A stretch of 64,000 nucleotides of DNA from Atrina japonica (taxonomy: Eukaryota > Mollusca > Bivalvia > Pterioida > Pinnidae): NCBI GenBank assembly GCA_030159075.1, contig BROG01000256.1, forward strand, positions 165,001 to 229,000, written 5' to 3'. Positions 47,641-59,352 of the stretch are shown in pieces. The first letter of the stretch is position 1. Each line of letters begins with the position of its first letter. The position numbers and the translations under genes were made by a program. Below the pieces are notes generated by a model. It had not been told where the DNA came from and ran no database searches. It saw nothing but the letters and a program-made list of their open reading frames with translations.

Positions 47641-48949
47641 AATCATATCACCTAATTTGAAATTTGATTTATGAGATACATGTATAATCTCATTAATTAT
47701 CGGAGATACTTCAGTGATTGCAGGAAATACAATATACATGTATCATATTCGACCCATTAAGCACCCATGTCCCTATAAGAGCCCCTCCCCCTTTTTTACA
47801 CATGATCAAGAGGACTTTTCTAGCTGATTGACAAGAAGATGTGGACCTGAAAAACTGTAAGTAACAGTTTATCTATAACTCCCGAGCAACAGAATTATAT
47901 TGATAGCTGTCCTCTGTAATAACTACAACAACTTTACCTCTGTGCCTTGTACAAATTAACTGTTTTACATCAATTTGACTATTCAGATTAGTCCCATAAA
48001 GCGCCCACCCATTTTTTCTTATTTTTGTAGCACCCTGGGCTCTTATAATGGGTCGAATATGGTATGACTTCTTATATCTCAGGGGATATATGAGATGTAT
48101 CATCTCTTTACTGATACAAAATATGAGATACATAATCTGGATAATTATATTTGCATGCTTTATGATAAGTATCTGTATATGTAATGATAAGAGCTAGATA
48201 TTTCCAATGTGATTATAGTAATTACTAATTAGTTAAGGTGTATGATATCACTAATTATACATGTATCACATCTTCTGGAGATGGATCATTTAGGTGATGG
48301 CAGGTGCTTTGTATATTTCTAAATTATGATACATGTATGTCACCTAAGTAATTATGTATGTACAATGTATCAATCAATAATTACCTGGTAAGTCTATATG
48401 AAATCTAAGTAATTATTACAAGAGATATATCACCAATAATTACCTGGTTACCAATAGCAATTTGAAATTGATTAGTGCTATAGGTAGGTACGGTAATCAG
48501 CGACGTCTTTGATTTGCCTGTGTTGAGTTAATGGTATAAAGTGTTGGGTTTGTATAAAGAATCGCTCCAACGCTGAGTTTTAACACATCTCACATTTCTT
48601 TCATTGGGTTTTAACTATTTCATTTAGCTTCAGACGAGAACAATTGTAAGGGGATGATAAAACTTGATCTATAAGAATGCAAAGATAAGTATTCTTATAA
48701 CAGGTACATTATATATATATAGGAAATTAATGAGTCATCGCTGTGGAATGTTAAATGGTAAAAAGATGTCTTTAAATACGAATGTTTACTAATACAAGTT
48801 CAAATTTGAATACGGCTGTTAACTTAACAACTGATATTAATAGATGGCCAGCTTGATACCCTGACATACATGTACAGCTCTTGTCTGTCGTAACTTTAAG
48901 ATGTTAGCCACACAGCAAATGTACATTTACTTGGATTTTTGTTTGAATC

Positions 48950-49082
48950 GTGTTTTATGCTAAACACATTAATTTTTCAGTTACCATATATAATGGTGAC
49001 AGTTGTTAATGCTTATCAGGAAAGTATCTGGGTACAAAGTACCCAGGAAGAGACCACTGGCCTTCTGCAAGTCATTTACTTG
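48950..49082 (-). mobile_element. SINE family A, reverse 3' fragment
   Basis: 'tcgtgttttatgctaaacac', 'gtacccaggaagagaccact' and 'ggccttctgcaagtcattta' are the inverse of the family A 3' half. Confidence 0.65.
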
Positions 49083-49334
49083 GTAATGTATGTCACGTAC
49101 ATACTGGTGTGACAGAGCAGTCAACTAATGATTGCTTTCGAACAAGGGGAGGTAATCAATGTACTTTAGGCTTGTATGTTTTTTAAGAAAAGACAATAAA
49201 TAATAAAGAAGTGTCACTGAAAAGGGAAAAAAAATAAAGGCAAAGAAAAACCTCAGAAGAATTGTGCACACCCAAGCTGATCCCTCACCATATTGAGTCT
49301 GTATACATTTATAAAACATGATACAAATGAAAGT

Positions 49335-49505
49335 ATATATCCTTTGTCAACACCCCAAGCTGATCCCTGTCTAGTGGATTTTCCCTACTGGCTTGTATAC
49401 AAATGTAGATGGTGATACAATTGAAAGTACATGTACATATCCTTTGTCAACACCCCAAGCTGATCCCTGTCTAGTGGATTTTCCCAACTGGCTCGTATAC
49501 AGATA
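49335..49505 (+). repeat. About 95-bp direct duplication
   Basis: 'tatcctttgtcaacacccca' and 'ccctgtctagtggattttcc' occur twice (first about 49336-49400, second about 49437-49500); a weaker third phrase 'cccaagctgatccc' lies at about 49270. Confidence 0.8.
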
Positions 49506-50067
49506 TAAATCTTGATGCAAAGGAAAGTACATATCCATTATAGATCCTGATTAATGCTTGAGTTCCACATTCCTGACACATATAAAATAGATTTGCATAT
49601 TTAAGTATACAAAAAGTCATCTCCCAAATCCTCGAGAATCACATGTTAAGTGGGACAGATTAACACTCTGTTATTTTGAGGTATGCCAGTGTTAGGACTT
49701 GGACAAATATTGTACATTATTTGAACGGATAATTGTCCCAGGAGTGAGTGTTATAAGCATCTTATTCTTAACTATGTATACATTTTGATTTACCATAATA
49801 GCCATGTGTTTGGAAATTGACCCAATGAATTCATTTTTTCTATACGATTCCAAGCAAAAGTATTAAGTTTCTCTGTGATGGCTTGGGTTGAACAGAAACT
49901 TATTTATCTACTACAAATATTTAAATCTTGAAGTACAAGTAGTAGTCTGGACAGTGTAAAGAGGTTGGCTTATGTAAGATAATTTGTATTGTTTTGTTGT
50001 TGTTGTTGTTGTTTAAAATCCTTCCATGAACTTTACTTTGTGGATACACCTAAAGCTATAAGCTATA

Positions 50068-50840
50068 CAGTCAAAACTCGTAATGTCGAGATCGTTAATC
50101 TCAATTTACCCGGTCAACTGAGATCAAGCGCAGGTCCCGACAATTTTTCTTCTATATCTTATTAAGAAAGACCTGATAATTAGAGATCAGAAAAGTCAGA
50201 AAAAGACACTAATGTCAACGTGGTCCCGATATTTCATTTCAATGCGAAAAAGACCAGGGTTTGGTTCTTAAGTCTGAAAAGTTTACTCAACTTTAGCTAA
50301 TCCAGAAATCTGATTGGCTGAACAGGCCAAGTTGAGAATATTCTCAGACTTGAGTAAATTCTCAAGTTTTATGGTGCCAGACCCAGTTATCTCGAGGTTA
50401 AATTTTGTATTCAGAAATAAATACTTAAACGTAATTGATTCCTTTTTAATTGCATTTATTAGTTTTAATAATGTTTGACAAAGCATATGGTATTTGTAGC
50501 TGTCAGCATGCAAATATACTGACAATACATTTTGTAAGAGACAAACGATATACATATAGGCCTCATCTGAGGAATCAGGATTCTATTTAGTGACACACCT
50601 TTTAACTCGATAACCCGTTTATATCGATATTTTTGCTTGATCCCGTGTCACAGTAGGTGTTGGCACGTTAAAGAACCCTACTGCTCAATGGCCGTAAGTG
50701 CCGAGCATAGGCCAAAATTTGAAGCCCTTCACCGGTATTTGGTGACGTCTCCATGTGAGTGAAATATTCTCGAGTGGGACGTTAAACAACAATAAACAAA
50801 CAAACAAACAAACGACTTCAAGATAAAGAGGTTTGACTGT
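50068..50840. mobile_element. Composite: TACAGT-ended element carrying a SINE
   Basis: Left 'tacagtcaaaactcgtaatg' and right 'ataaagaggtttgactgta' are inverted ends about 770 bp apart. A family C SINE occupies 50641-50812, directly before the right end. Inference: the SINE inserted into the element. Confidence 0.55.
50641..50812 (+). mobile_element. SINE family C copy
   Basis: Begins 'tcccgtgtcacagtaggtgt', has 'ctcaatggccgtaagtgccg' and ends 'gtgggacgttaaacaacaat' followed by (CAAA)n. This tail is widespread in bivalve SINEs as far as I recall. Confidence 0.75.
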
Positions 50841-50844
50841 ATTT

Positions 50845-50900
50845 TGGCCACTGCGGCCAAGTGGATAGAGCACTGCGCTTTAAACCATGAAGTCTCACCT
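50845..50900 (+). mobile_element. SINE head fragment, tRNA-like
   Basis: 'ggccaagtggatagagcact' (A-box-like) with 'gctttaaaccatgaagtctc', as in the 58535 copy. Truncated after about 55 bp. Confidence 0.6.
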
Positions 50901-50985
50901 CTGAAAAAACATGGATTTATTTGGTGGTCCTATTTCGACAGTGGTCTGGCAAGATAGGTTTGATTGTAAAAATATCTAGTACAGT

Positions 50986-51320
50986 GGATTCCTCTTAATT
51001 GCATGGCCAAAATGTCAGAGAAAAGTATGAAAATAACAGGAATATGCATTTAACAGGAATTTTCATAAAACATAAGTTTGGTATGTTTTCTTTTCTATTA
51101 AAATAGTATTTCCACATATAACTTTTTACCATAACCAGTACAATTTTTCCCATTTTAGGGAATATTTTATGTAATTAACAAGAATTCTTGGTTTAACCTG
51201 TGCAGTTAAATGAAACATTTAACTTATAAAAGATAGGAAATCATTTTGTGTTTTGAGTTCTTATGCAGTTAACAGGAATATGCAATTATCAGGTATGCAA
51301 TTCAGTAGAATCGACTGTAT
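50986..51320. mobile_element. TACAGT-ended MITE
   Basis: 'tacagtggattcctcttaat' at the left and 'aattcagtagaatcgactgt' at the right are near-inverted. Interior phrases 'acaggaatatgca' occur three times. Confidence 0.6.
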
Positions 51321-51465
51321 TGGAATAAATGACATCCAGGAATTTTTAACATAGAACTCCAGTTTCGATGTAAGTTTGTCTTACTTGGGATCAAATTCAA
51401 ACATGGAAAATTTTTTGCCCATTATCAAAAAAGAATTATAAAAATAGATAAGAATATTAGCTATT

Positions 51466-51549
51466 TTCCCCTAGAGACACATTTGGACTGGTCTGTCTTT
51501 GATTTACAGAAGAGTCCATTGTTTTTCAGGGGTTGATGAGTCAAGTTAA
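51466..51549 (-). mobile_element. TTAA-bounded MITE, short form, reverse
   Basis: 'gagacacatttggactggtc' through 'ttgtttttcaggggttgatg' and 'agttaa'. Inverse of 32834-32924. Confidence 0.7.
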
Positions 51550-51798
51550 CAAATACAATAGCTGAAATGTATAAATATACATCTTTTGTTTCCCATATTT
51601 AACGCTATATATAGATATGCCTGAGACACACACACATTTGTTAATGCTGATATTTGCCATTTGGACAACAGACATTGCATGCTGTGGTGTTTTATGTGGT
51701 CAGTACATGTTGTTGTCCTTGGTCAAACATTCAGATGTCCTGAGGTGATCAGCAACAACTTTACACTCAGATATCCTGTAGCTTTGTAGGATTTGGTA

Positions 51799-51965
51799 GT
51801 TTAAATGGAGCTATCAATTTAAAATACATTGGAACCACACTATTAGGACCACATTATTAAGACTGGGTATCACATATTGACAGACTCAAATTGGAACCCA
51901 GTCTAAATAATATGGTCCTAATAGTGTGGTTCCAATGTATTTTAAATTGATAGCTCCGTTTAAAC
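51799..51965. mobile_element. Foldback element with 69-bp arms
   Basis: Arms 51799-51867 and 51897-51965 are inverse copies with about three mismatches over 69 bases, separated by a 29-bp loop. The outer ends 'gtttaaatggagctatcaat' and 'attgatagctccgtttaaac' pair. Centre 'ggaaccacactattaggacc' relates to the hairpin array at 29750. Confidence 0.92.
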
Positions 51966-52734
51966 TAGGTGCTCTTTTGATTGAGGTTCTGTACTTATTG
52001 GATATTATCTAGAGACTGAAAATGTATAGTCTTAAATGTGAGGTGGTCTCCTAAGTGAGGTGGTATTTGGGCAAGGTTCCATTATATAACATTCAATCTC
52101 TTATTTGAAATAAACTGTCATAAATGACATACATGACAGAGATATCAAAATTATTTCTAAATGGATGGCCTGTCCATTTCTTAGCTCGCACTAATCCCTT
52201 TCCTCTAACCCCATTACGGCTGGCTTTTTGATACTAAAGTCAGCCTTGGGAAAGACAAATTGGTCTAAAGATAGGCAAGAAAAGATTTGACTTATCATAT
52301 TTTGTATGTATTCTTTCTGTGTAAACATTTGCAGATTAGAACTTTCTTTGTACTAGATAAGGCATTGTGATCGCAAGATTTACCTTAAAAGAATATTTTT
52401 ATATCTGATAAAGAAATGTAACAACTGCCAGATCCCTGCCTAAAATCATGTTGGTATTGTGATCTCTATGTGTATATGTATTGACCATGTTCAACTTTAT
52501 ATATGCATGTCTGTGCGTCATTCAGTTTTACCATAGTCCATAGACATAGGTTGGACTTGGCTTTGTGTAGAATGTATTGTTCAATATTTACGAACAACAG
52601 ACAAAATTGTAATTCTTTAGGCAGAATTTTGCATGTGAACCTTACATGTATGTAAATTGTTGCCTCAGCCATGTTCCTGTATTTAGGGTAACCTGTCATA
52701 GGTGCATAGATCTTCACAGAGACCTGTGTAAGAC

Positions 52735-52917
52735 TGTAGAGTGGTATCCGCCAGGAGGTACCACCTTTTCTGCCACTGAAATGTGCTCTCTTGAGACAGG
52801 TGGTCTCTCAAAAGATATTTAATGTACACAGATATTTAGTTAAATGGTTCTCAAAATGTGGTCTCAAAATACAGGTGGTCTGAAATGACAGTGGTCTCTC
52901 AAGACACTATAGTTGTA
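52735..52917. mobile_element. Family D MITE, decayed
   Basis: Has 'cttgagacaggtggtctctc' and 'gacagtggtctctcaagaca', matching family D interior parts. Its edges are unclear. Confidence 0.5.
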
Positions 52918-52965
52918 TAGTACTGAACTGAAATCTGATATGGAGAGCTGAGATACATGTACATT

Positions 52966-53699
52966 GCTCCCATGTAAGTCTGGTGCCACCACCCATGTAA
53001 GTCTGGTGCCACCACCTATATAATTCTGGGACATCACCCCTGTAAGTCTGGTGTGACAACCCATATACGTCTGATGCCACCACCTTTATAGGTCTGAGAC
53101 CACACTTATATAAGTCTGGGACACCACCCCTGTAAGTCTGGGACACTATCCATGTAAGGCTGGTGCTATCACCCATGTAAGACTGGGGCCACCACCTATT
53201 ATAAATCTGGGACACCACTTTTGTAAGTCTGGTGCCATCACCCATATAAGTCTGATGCCACCATCCATGTAAGTCTGGTGCCACTACCTATATATGTCTT
53301 GTGCCATCACCCATATAAGTCTGATGCCACCACCTATATAAGTCTGGTGCCACCAACTATATAAGTCTGGGACACCATCCATGTAAGTGACTGTGCTACC
53401 ACCCATGTAAGACTGGGCTCACCGCCTATTATAAATCTGGGACACCACTTATGTAAGTCTGGTGTCATCACCCATGTAAGTCTGATGCCACTATCCATGT
53501 AAGTCTGGTGCCACTAACCTATATATGTCTGGTGCCATCACCCATATAAGTCTGGTGCCACCACCTATATAGGTCTGGTGCCACCACCTATTATAAATCT
53601 GTGACACTACTTACATAAGTCTGATGTCACCACCCATGTTAGTCTGGTGCCACCACCTATATAAGTTTGGGACACCACCCATGTAAGTCTGGTGCCACC
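52966..53699 (+). repeat. 23-bp minisatellite, about 32 units
   Basis: 'gtaagtctggtgccaccacc' with variants ('tctgggacaccac', 'ctatata', 'cccatgt') repeats every 23 bp over about 735 bp. There is also a longer-period pattern: the order of variant units at about 53100-53340 resembles that at 53340-53560, suggesting a higher-order duplication. Confidence 0.93.
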
Positions 53700-54497
53700 C
53701 ATATGGTCTGGAGATTTAACAGTTCATGATGACCTTCATTTGCACTCACTGTGGTTTGTTATAGAGCTCCCGGTGACCTGCGTAGTCTCGAGGGTAAGCC
53801 ACCCCTCTATTGACATGTCTATTCTCTTGTTTAACAACTCTACATGTTTTGCAATATATGTTTTTGAAGATTATGGGGTCGTGTATTTTCACAAATTCTT
53901 TAAGAATATATCTGTAATGAGATTCTACCAGGCCAAGTAATGTATGTTATTTTTCTGCCTTAACATTTAAATTAGTTAGATCAACAGATGTAGGTGATAG
54001 TTAAATATTTTCAATAACAAGTGCTAAGTGTTTATTATCTGTCTAAAGATTCCCTATCTATATATTGATAGCTTGTTATAAACTGGTCTGAATAGAAAAT
54101 AGCAGTTGAAAGTATCAGCCAAAATTCCACAGAGAATTACCTAACCGTTCCTGATTTTTGGGGTTTTTTTTTGGTGAGGTTTTTATTTAGGCAAGCAAAT
54201 ATTTCAGCATAGAATTGGAAAAGTACAGTTGAGCCAATTAGAAGTGAACGAAGTACAGTAAAATTTCTTCAGCATTGCCAATGTCCGACGAGATTTTTGA
54301 CTTGTATGGAGATGTTGCCAGCTTTAAGATTAAAGTGCCGAAAATATATACTTTTCGCTGTTGGCTTCTGTCAATACGCTGAGGGTTTTGAAAGTGTCAT
54401 AAATATGTAACATGGATTGAAATTTCACTGAAAGCCAAGAAACTCTTGTAAAGCAAATGTTTGATGAAGCTCCATATTGTCCATGTTATAATATATA

Positions 54498-54760
54498 TAC
54501 AGCAGAACCAGAGCGGTGAGACCTCTTATAAAAGACCACCTGTCTACTGTGACCACACTCTGAAAAACACTGGTTTAAATAATCCTTTAACTCATCAACG
54601 CCTGAAAAATAATGGACTGTTCTGTAAATCAATGACTTAGACCAGTCCAAATGTGTCTTTAGGGGTAAATGAGTTAAGTAAATCCTCTTTGAAGGTGCCT
54701 CCTGTCTTGAGACATTTCATTGGCAGATGAGATGGTCTATTAAGACAGGTTCAACTGTAC
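54498..54760. mobile_element. Family D MITE interrupted by a TTAA MITE
   Basis: Left 'tacagcagaaccagagcggt' and right 'taagacaggttcaactgtac' are family D ends. The interior is split by a short TTAA-bounded element at 54587-54677. Confidence 0.75.
54587..54677 (+). mobile_element. TTAA-bounded MITE, short form, nested
   Basis: 'ttaactcatcaacgcctgaa' at left, 'ggggtaaatgagttaa' at right, 91 bp, TTAA on both sides. It lies inside a family D MITE. Confidence 0.82.
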
Positions 54761-55831
54761 TGCTAAATTTACTGGTGTTTTATTCTAGATATATCTATAC
54801 ATATTGAGTTGTAGTGGTCAGTTTTTTGATAATAAAACCTAGATATATGTAGAACCTGGTTCCATTGTACTTTGGAAATGACCACTACTTGCATTTTTGA
54901 ACTTCAAATAAATTGACTAACTTTCTAAATACTGATAGGTCAGTTTAGGTATCTGTGACATTAGTTAAGTCCTGCTGACCATAGATATGACAGATAATTG
55001 TTTGAAGTATACCAGTAATTTTCTGAACCGTTGACTAAGGTATGCCACCCTTCTCATTATGTTGATAGCGCGATTTGATGATATAGACATGAGACACATT
55101 TCAAAGTTTCTTATGATAAAAAAATGTCTATTTACACAAAATATTTATGTATTTCTTCTTGTTGTTAGTACACATAATTTTTAGCTGTTGTTGAAACTGA
55201 AGTAGATTTGTACTCTTGTACCAACTAGACTGACCTGAGATGTACCATGTTTTATCATCACTTAACCGATTTGGTGGCTACTTTTGTATATTTGTTTATT
55301 TTGCCAATAAGTCTGTATGGAATCATTTCTGTGGTCAGGGAGAAATATCAGTCTTGTAAATCATGTTTTTGTTGGCAAAACAGACAACACCGAGTTATCT
55401 TGAGGGGAAGTCAAGTGAAATTGAATAGGGCTAACTGAGTAATAAGTATGCCATTACATACACATGTATTTGTTTTAAGTGAAATAACATGGCTTGGACA
55501 GTGGTTTTGTAAAGAATTCAGTACGTTTTTTTTGTTGTTCTTATGTTTTTCTATTTCTAAGATCTTTTTAACATACTTGCTGATGATAAACGATAGATTT
55601 TACTTCAAATAATTACACCTGGAACGACTACATTACAGATAGATTTCTTTCACTTCCAAAGTAAAAAAATTCTGATACTTGTTTCACCATTTCCTTGATT
55701 GTGTAGCATATGAAAATCAGAGTGATATTTTTTTTCCTATATTATTTACAATGTACGAATTAATGTCAAACACATCTTTTCAGGTCAATCAAAAGTACAG
55801 GCAAAAAAACCTGTTATGTTTGAACGACTTT

Positions 55832-55885
55832 TATAGGCAGGTGCCCTTTATACAGAGGTTGGCTGTAATGCAAGTTTGTATTTGA
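55832..55885. mobile_element. Element family E fragment
   Basis: 'ataggcaggtgccctttata' and 'cagaggttggctgtaatgca', as at 21885 and 60087. Confidence 0.5.
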
Positions 55886-56212
55886 TTAAAATAAAATTCA
55901 ACTTACTGTGCATGTTGTCTGAGCTCATGTTGTACAAATATTTGCTTTGCTCAAATTATGCCTACAATAAAGAGAAATGTAATGTTACCATGGTAATCAT
56001 GATTATTAATTTTTTGTTCATTAAAGGACAATTATACAAAAACTGACAAATAAATGCAACATAGTCAATTGCACATTTTGAACCAAGACTTTCATCATTT
56101 ATCGTTTAGTGTAAGCTGAAACGATACATTCAAAATGGAAATTGAAACAAATCACTTTCCATTATTTACAGTATATACGGGGAATTGTACACTCAAAACG
56201 GAGAATAGAAAT

Positions 56213-56428
56213 TATAACTCATCAACCCCTGTGAATACATTTAGACTCTCCCAGATCAATTAACTGTTTAGTCTGTTATCATACTTCAGGGGTGAACAGG
56301 GTAATATTGAGTGTGAGATCATTTTGAAATTTGGATTCTGAATTATACACTCCTGAATTCTGACAGGGGTCTGGACCATTCTTTGAAACGGATGAGTCCA
56401 AATGTTGCTACAGGGGTCACTGAATTAA
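56213..56428 (+). mobile_element. TTAA-bounded MITE, long form
   Basis: 'aactcatcaacccctgtgaa' to 'caggggtcactgaattaa'. Interior 'gaattatacactcctgaatt' matches 29001-29218. Confidence 0.72.
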
Positions 56429-57077
56429 AAGTGTCAGAATTACTGAGGGCTTGCAGATAAATGCCATGAATGCGTTCATGAGAATATGGAAAATTTTAGC
56501 ACTTCAAAAATGCGTTTTAGTATTTAGTACCGATCATTCAGTTTGCATACTTTCTTTTTGACAATGTCAACTATGTCGAAAAGACCCGGGGGAGTTAAAT
56601 GGAATATGTGCTTTAATCCTTACATATTTAAAATCACTTTCAAATCATTGAATTAAGATTGTCAATATGATTATTTATAAAAGGTAAATGTTTTAACATT
56701 CATAACATACCTGTATTTTACATGTATGATTAAATCAGCTGACCATGGTCAAATGGTCACTTGGTTGGCTTTAAATATTGTTGGATCAGCATTTTGTTTG
56801 CAATTAGCACTGAATTATGGTTAGTACTTTTCATAAGTGTTATTAATGTAATAGAGTATAATTTTTAGGATGGAATTTTCAGTTAACAGAGGCTACTTCC
56901 CTATCTAAAAGACATCTTGTTTTCCCCAAATTTAAGTCTATTCAGAAATTTTCCAAATTTTTTAGAAATTAGATATTATACAATGTATCTTTGTGTAATG
57001 AAATTTTCCAAATAGACATTTTCATGATAATTGGGGTCCTGTAACTTTTGATGGCAAAATGATCCTTGCATACATTA

Positions 57078-57252
57078 AAACTTGCTTTAACAACCACCTG
57101 TGTACAAAGACCAACTGATCACAAAGACCTTTTTTTTTTTGCTGTCCCAATAGTACCAATTATGTACAAATCAACCTCTATATAAAGACCACCTCTCTAT
57201 AAAGACCAGTTTTCTTGTGTCCCTGGGGAAGTCGTTATATATACAAGTTTCA
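57078..57252. mobile_element. MITE related to families D/E
   Basis: 'aaacttgctttaacaaccac' at left and 'tatacaagtttcactgtc' at right, with 'ataaagaccacctctctata' inside. Classification is tentative. Confidence 0.45.
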
Positions 57253-57615
57253 CTGTCAATTTCATGTATTTTAATCAACTATAAGAGAAAGGGGGATCCC
57301 AGGGTTGTGGGGATTCCAATAGAACCATCTGGTTAAGTTTATAGTTAAATATTTTGTCATGGCTCGCCATTCACAGAATAATGGTTTTGCAATACAAAGT
57401 TATCAATACTCATACAATGCTAGTTAACATTGCATACACAAGACCCTTTCTTGGGAGACAGGTTTTCTGCCCAGAATTCTTTGATAACTATGGTCTGTCA
57501 AGATGGGTTCCACTATATATTAATTTTTTTATTTCAATGAAGTTCTTTAAAGAAAAAAGAGACACTCTCCACATTTTTTTCCCTGTAAATGTCAATTTGT
57601 TCCACAAAAGATAAA

Positions 57616-57702
57616 TAAACTCGCCCCAAAAGACACATTTGGACTGGCATAATTCATTGATTAACAGAAGAATCCATTGTTTTTCAGGGATTGATGAGTT
57701 AA
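57616..57702 (-). mobile_element. TTAA-bounded MITE, short form, reverse
   Basis: 'aagacacatttggactggca' to 'ttttcagggattgatgagtt' and 'aa'. Inverse of the short form. Confidence 0.7.
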
Positions 57703-58244
57703 TTAGATGTTTTTAAAAACTTGTAATACTAATAGATCAGGTCAGCCACTTGGGCTCACTGGTCTTTTTCTCATTATACTAGTTAAGGTATTTGGTTTAA
57801 CATAAGATGGATCCATCCCCAGTTTCGTACCAGACAGATCACACGATGATTTGAAACAGACAAGTTGTAACAGAACATCTATAGCATTCATAAAGTATAG
57901 TGTGTTGTTACCAACACACTACAACCTCATGTACATTATATAAATATCTGATATAGATAATCTCTGGGGTATTCTCTTTCTGTATGGCCATAAACTATCC
58001 TGTTTATTATACATGAAACTATATAACTTTGCTTTATATTGTTGAGCTATATCACTTTATTTGATCACTGTTTGATTGTTTATTACTAAACTATCACAAT
58101 TACCTTTAATTCTCATTTATAAAGTGTGTACATGGTTTGTTTAATATCTACAGCACAGAATTGTAGGCCAACATGCAGTTTTACAGGGAGAGTGTTGCTG
58201 ACACACTTACACTCTATAGTGTTATCTGACAGAATGAACAATTA

Positions 58245-58345
58245 CATTGAAACCTGTCTTTATACACCACCACTGTTGCTATAGACCACCTCAGTTGAGA
58301 AACCACTTCCATTAAAGACCATATGTCTTGAGAAAACAGTGTTGT
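58245..58345. mobile_element. Family D fragment
   Basis: 'acattgaaacctgtctttat' followed by 'gaccacctcagttgagaaac' and 'ccatatgtcttgag'. Only one end is convincing. Confidence 0.4.
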
Positions 58346-58534
58346 GAGATTGTTGTGTGTGTTTTTTTAATAAAAAAATCTTCCAAAAATTCATTTATCA
58401 TTTCATTATTGACTTTTAAAAAAATTGGACTCTATTTAACACCAGTGGCATAGCCAATTCTTTTGTAATTGTGGTTTTTGTAGATAAGTTCACATAACCA
58501 TATCTATGAAAATCTATGTTGGCTAAGTACATGT

Positions 58535-58790
58535 ACACAGGGCCTCCATGGTCAAGTGTTAAGAGCATCACACTTTGAACCATGAAGTCTCTCACTTCTG
58601 GTCAGCACAGATTCAAGTCCTGCTGGAACCTAAGCATATTTTTGTGGGAAAGTTTGACAGTTTACTTGCGGAAGACCAATGTTCTTTTCCTGGGTACTCT
58701 GTAATCAGGTTCTCTCCTCCACCATTTAAAACCAACCACCACCATTTGACTGAAAAATTCTTGAGTGTGGCCTAAAACACTTTTCAAAAT
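58535..58790 (+). mobile_element. SINE family A, best-preserved copy
   Basis: Head 'ctccatggtcaagtgttaag' with 'agcatcacactttgaaccat', B-box-like 'cagcacagattcaagtcctg', then 'gctggaacctaagcat', 'gtttacttgcggaagac', 'ttctctcctccaccatttaa' and tail 'ttcttgagtgtggcctaaaa'. About 250 bp, the reference for this family in the window. Confidence 0.78.
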
Positions 58791-59224
58791 GAATAAGTTA
58801 AAATTTTAGGTTTTAGCTGCCAGCATTATATGAATATTGGTATGAGTCCATAATTATGTTTTTTTTATTTTTGGCCTTTCATCTTCAGTTTGTAAAATTT
58901 CCCTATGACTCAGATATTTGTAGGTCTGTTGTATTAAACAATAAAAAATATCTACAAATGTACATATATCATATCATGGCATATACAATGGAGAACCCAT
59001 AATAGGGAGCATAAAATGCGTCCATCAAATGTGCAAAGTGCATTTCATGTACATATACCCTATAATTACAGTGGGACAAGCCAGTGTCAATGACAATTAG
59101 TAGAATCCATTTTTTTTTAGGTTTGGGTGAGTTACATCACTATATAAGTTTTGTTAGTAATGAGTCAATATACATGTATGACCAAAGAGTTGAGGTGTAA
59201 GGACTTTGTCATAGAATGTACAAA

Positions 59225-59352
59225 GTTACCTCAGTTGGTGGTGTCCTAGAACTTTTTTTTTGTAAATATATGTTATCCATACTGTGTTTGACCTCAGTTG
59301 GTGGTGTCCTAGAACTTTTTTTATAAAATATATGGTTTCCATACTGTGTTTG
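59225..59352 (+). repeat. About 62-bp direct duplication
   Basis: 'acctcagttggtggtgtcct' and 'ccatactgtgtttg' occur twice, about 62 bp apart (starts near 59228 and 59290). Confidence 0.85.

Noticed and set aside
52864..53284. Minus-strand open frames of 66 and 125 codons rich in TRLT/MGG motifs
   Set aside because: Translation of the 23-bp minisatellite; frame drift between copies shows no selection.
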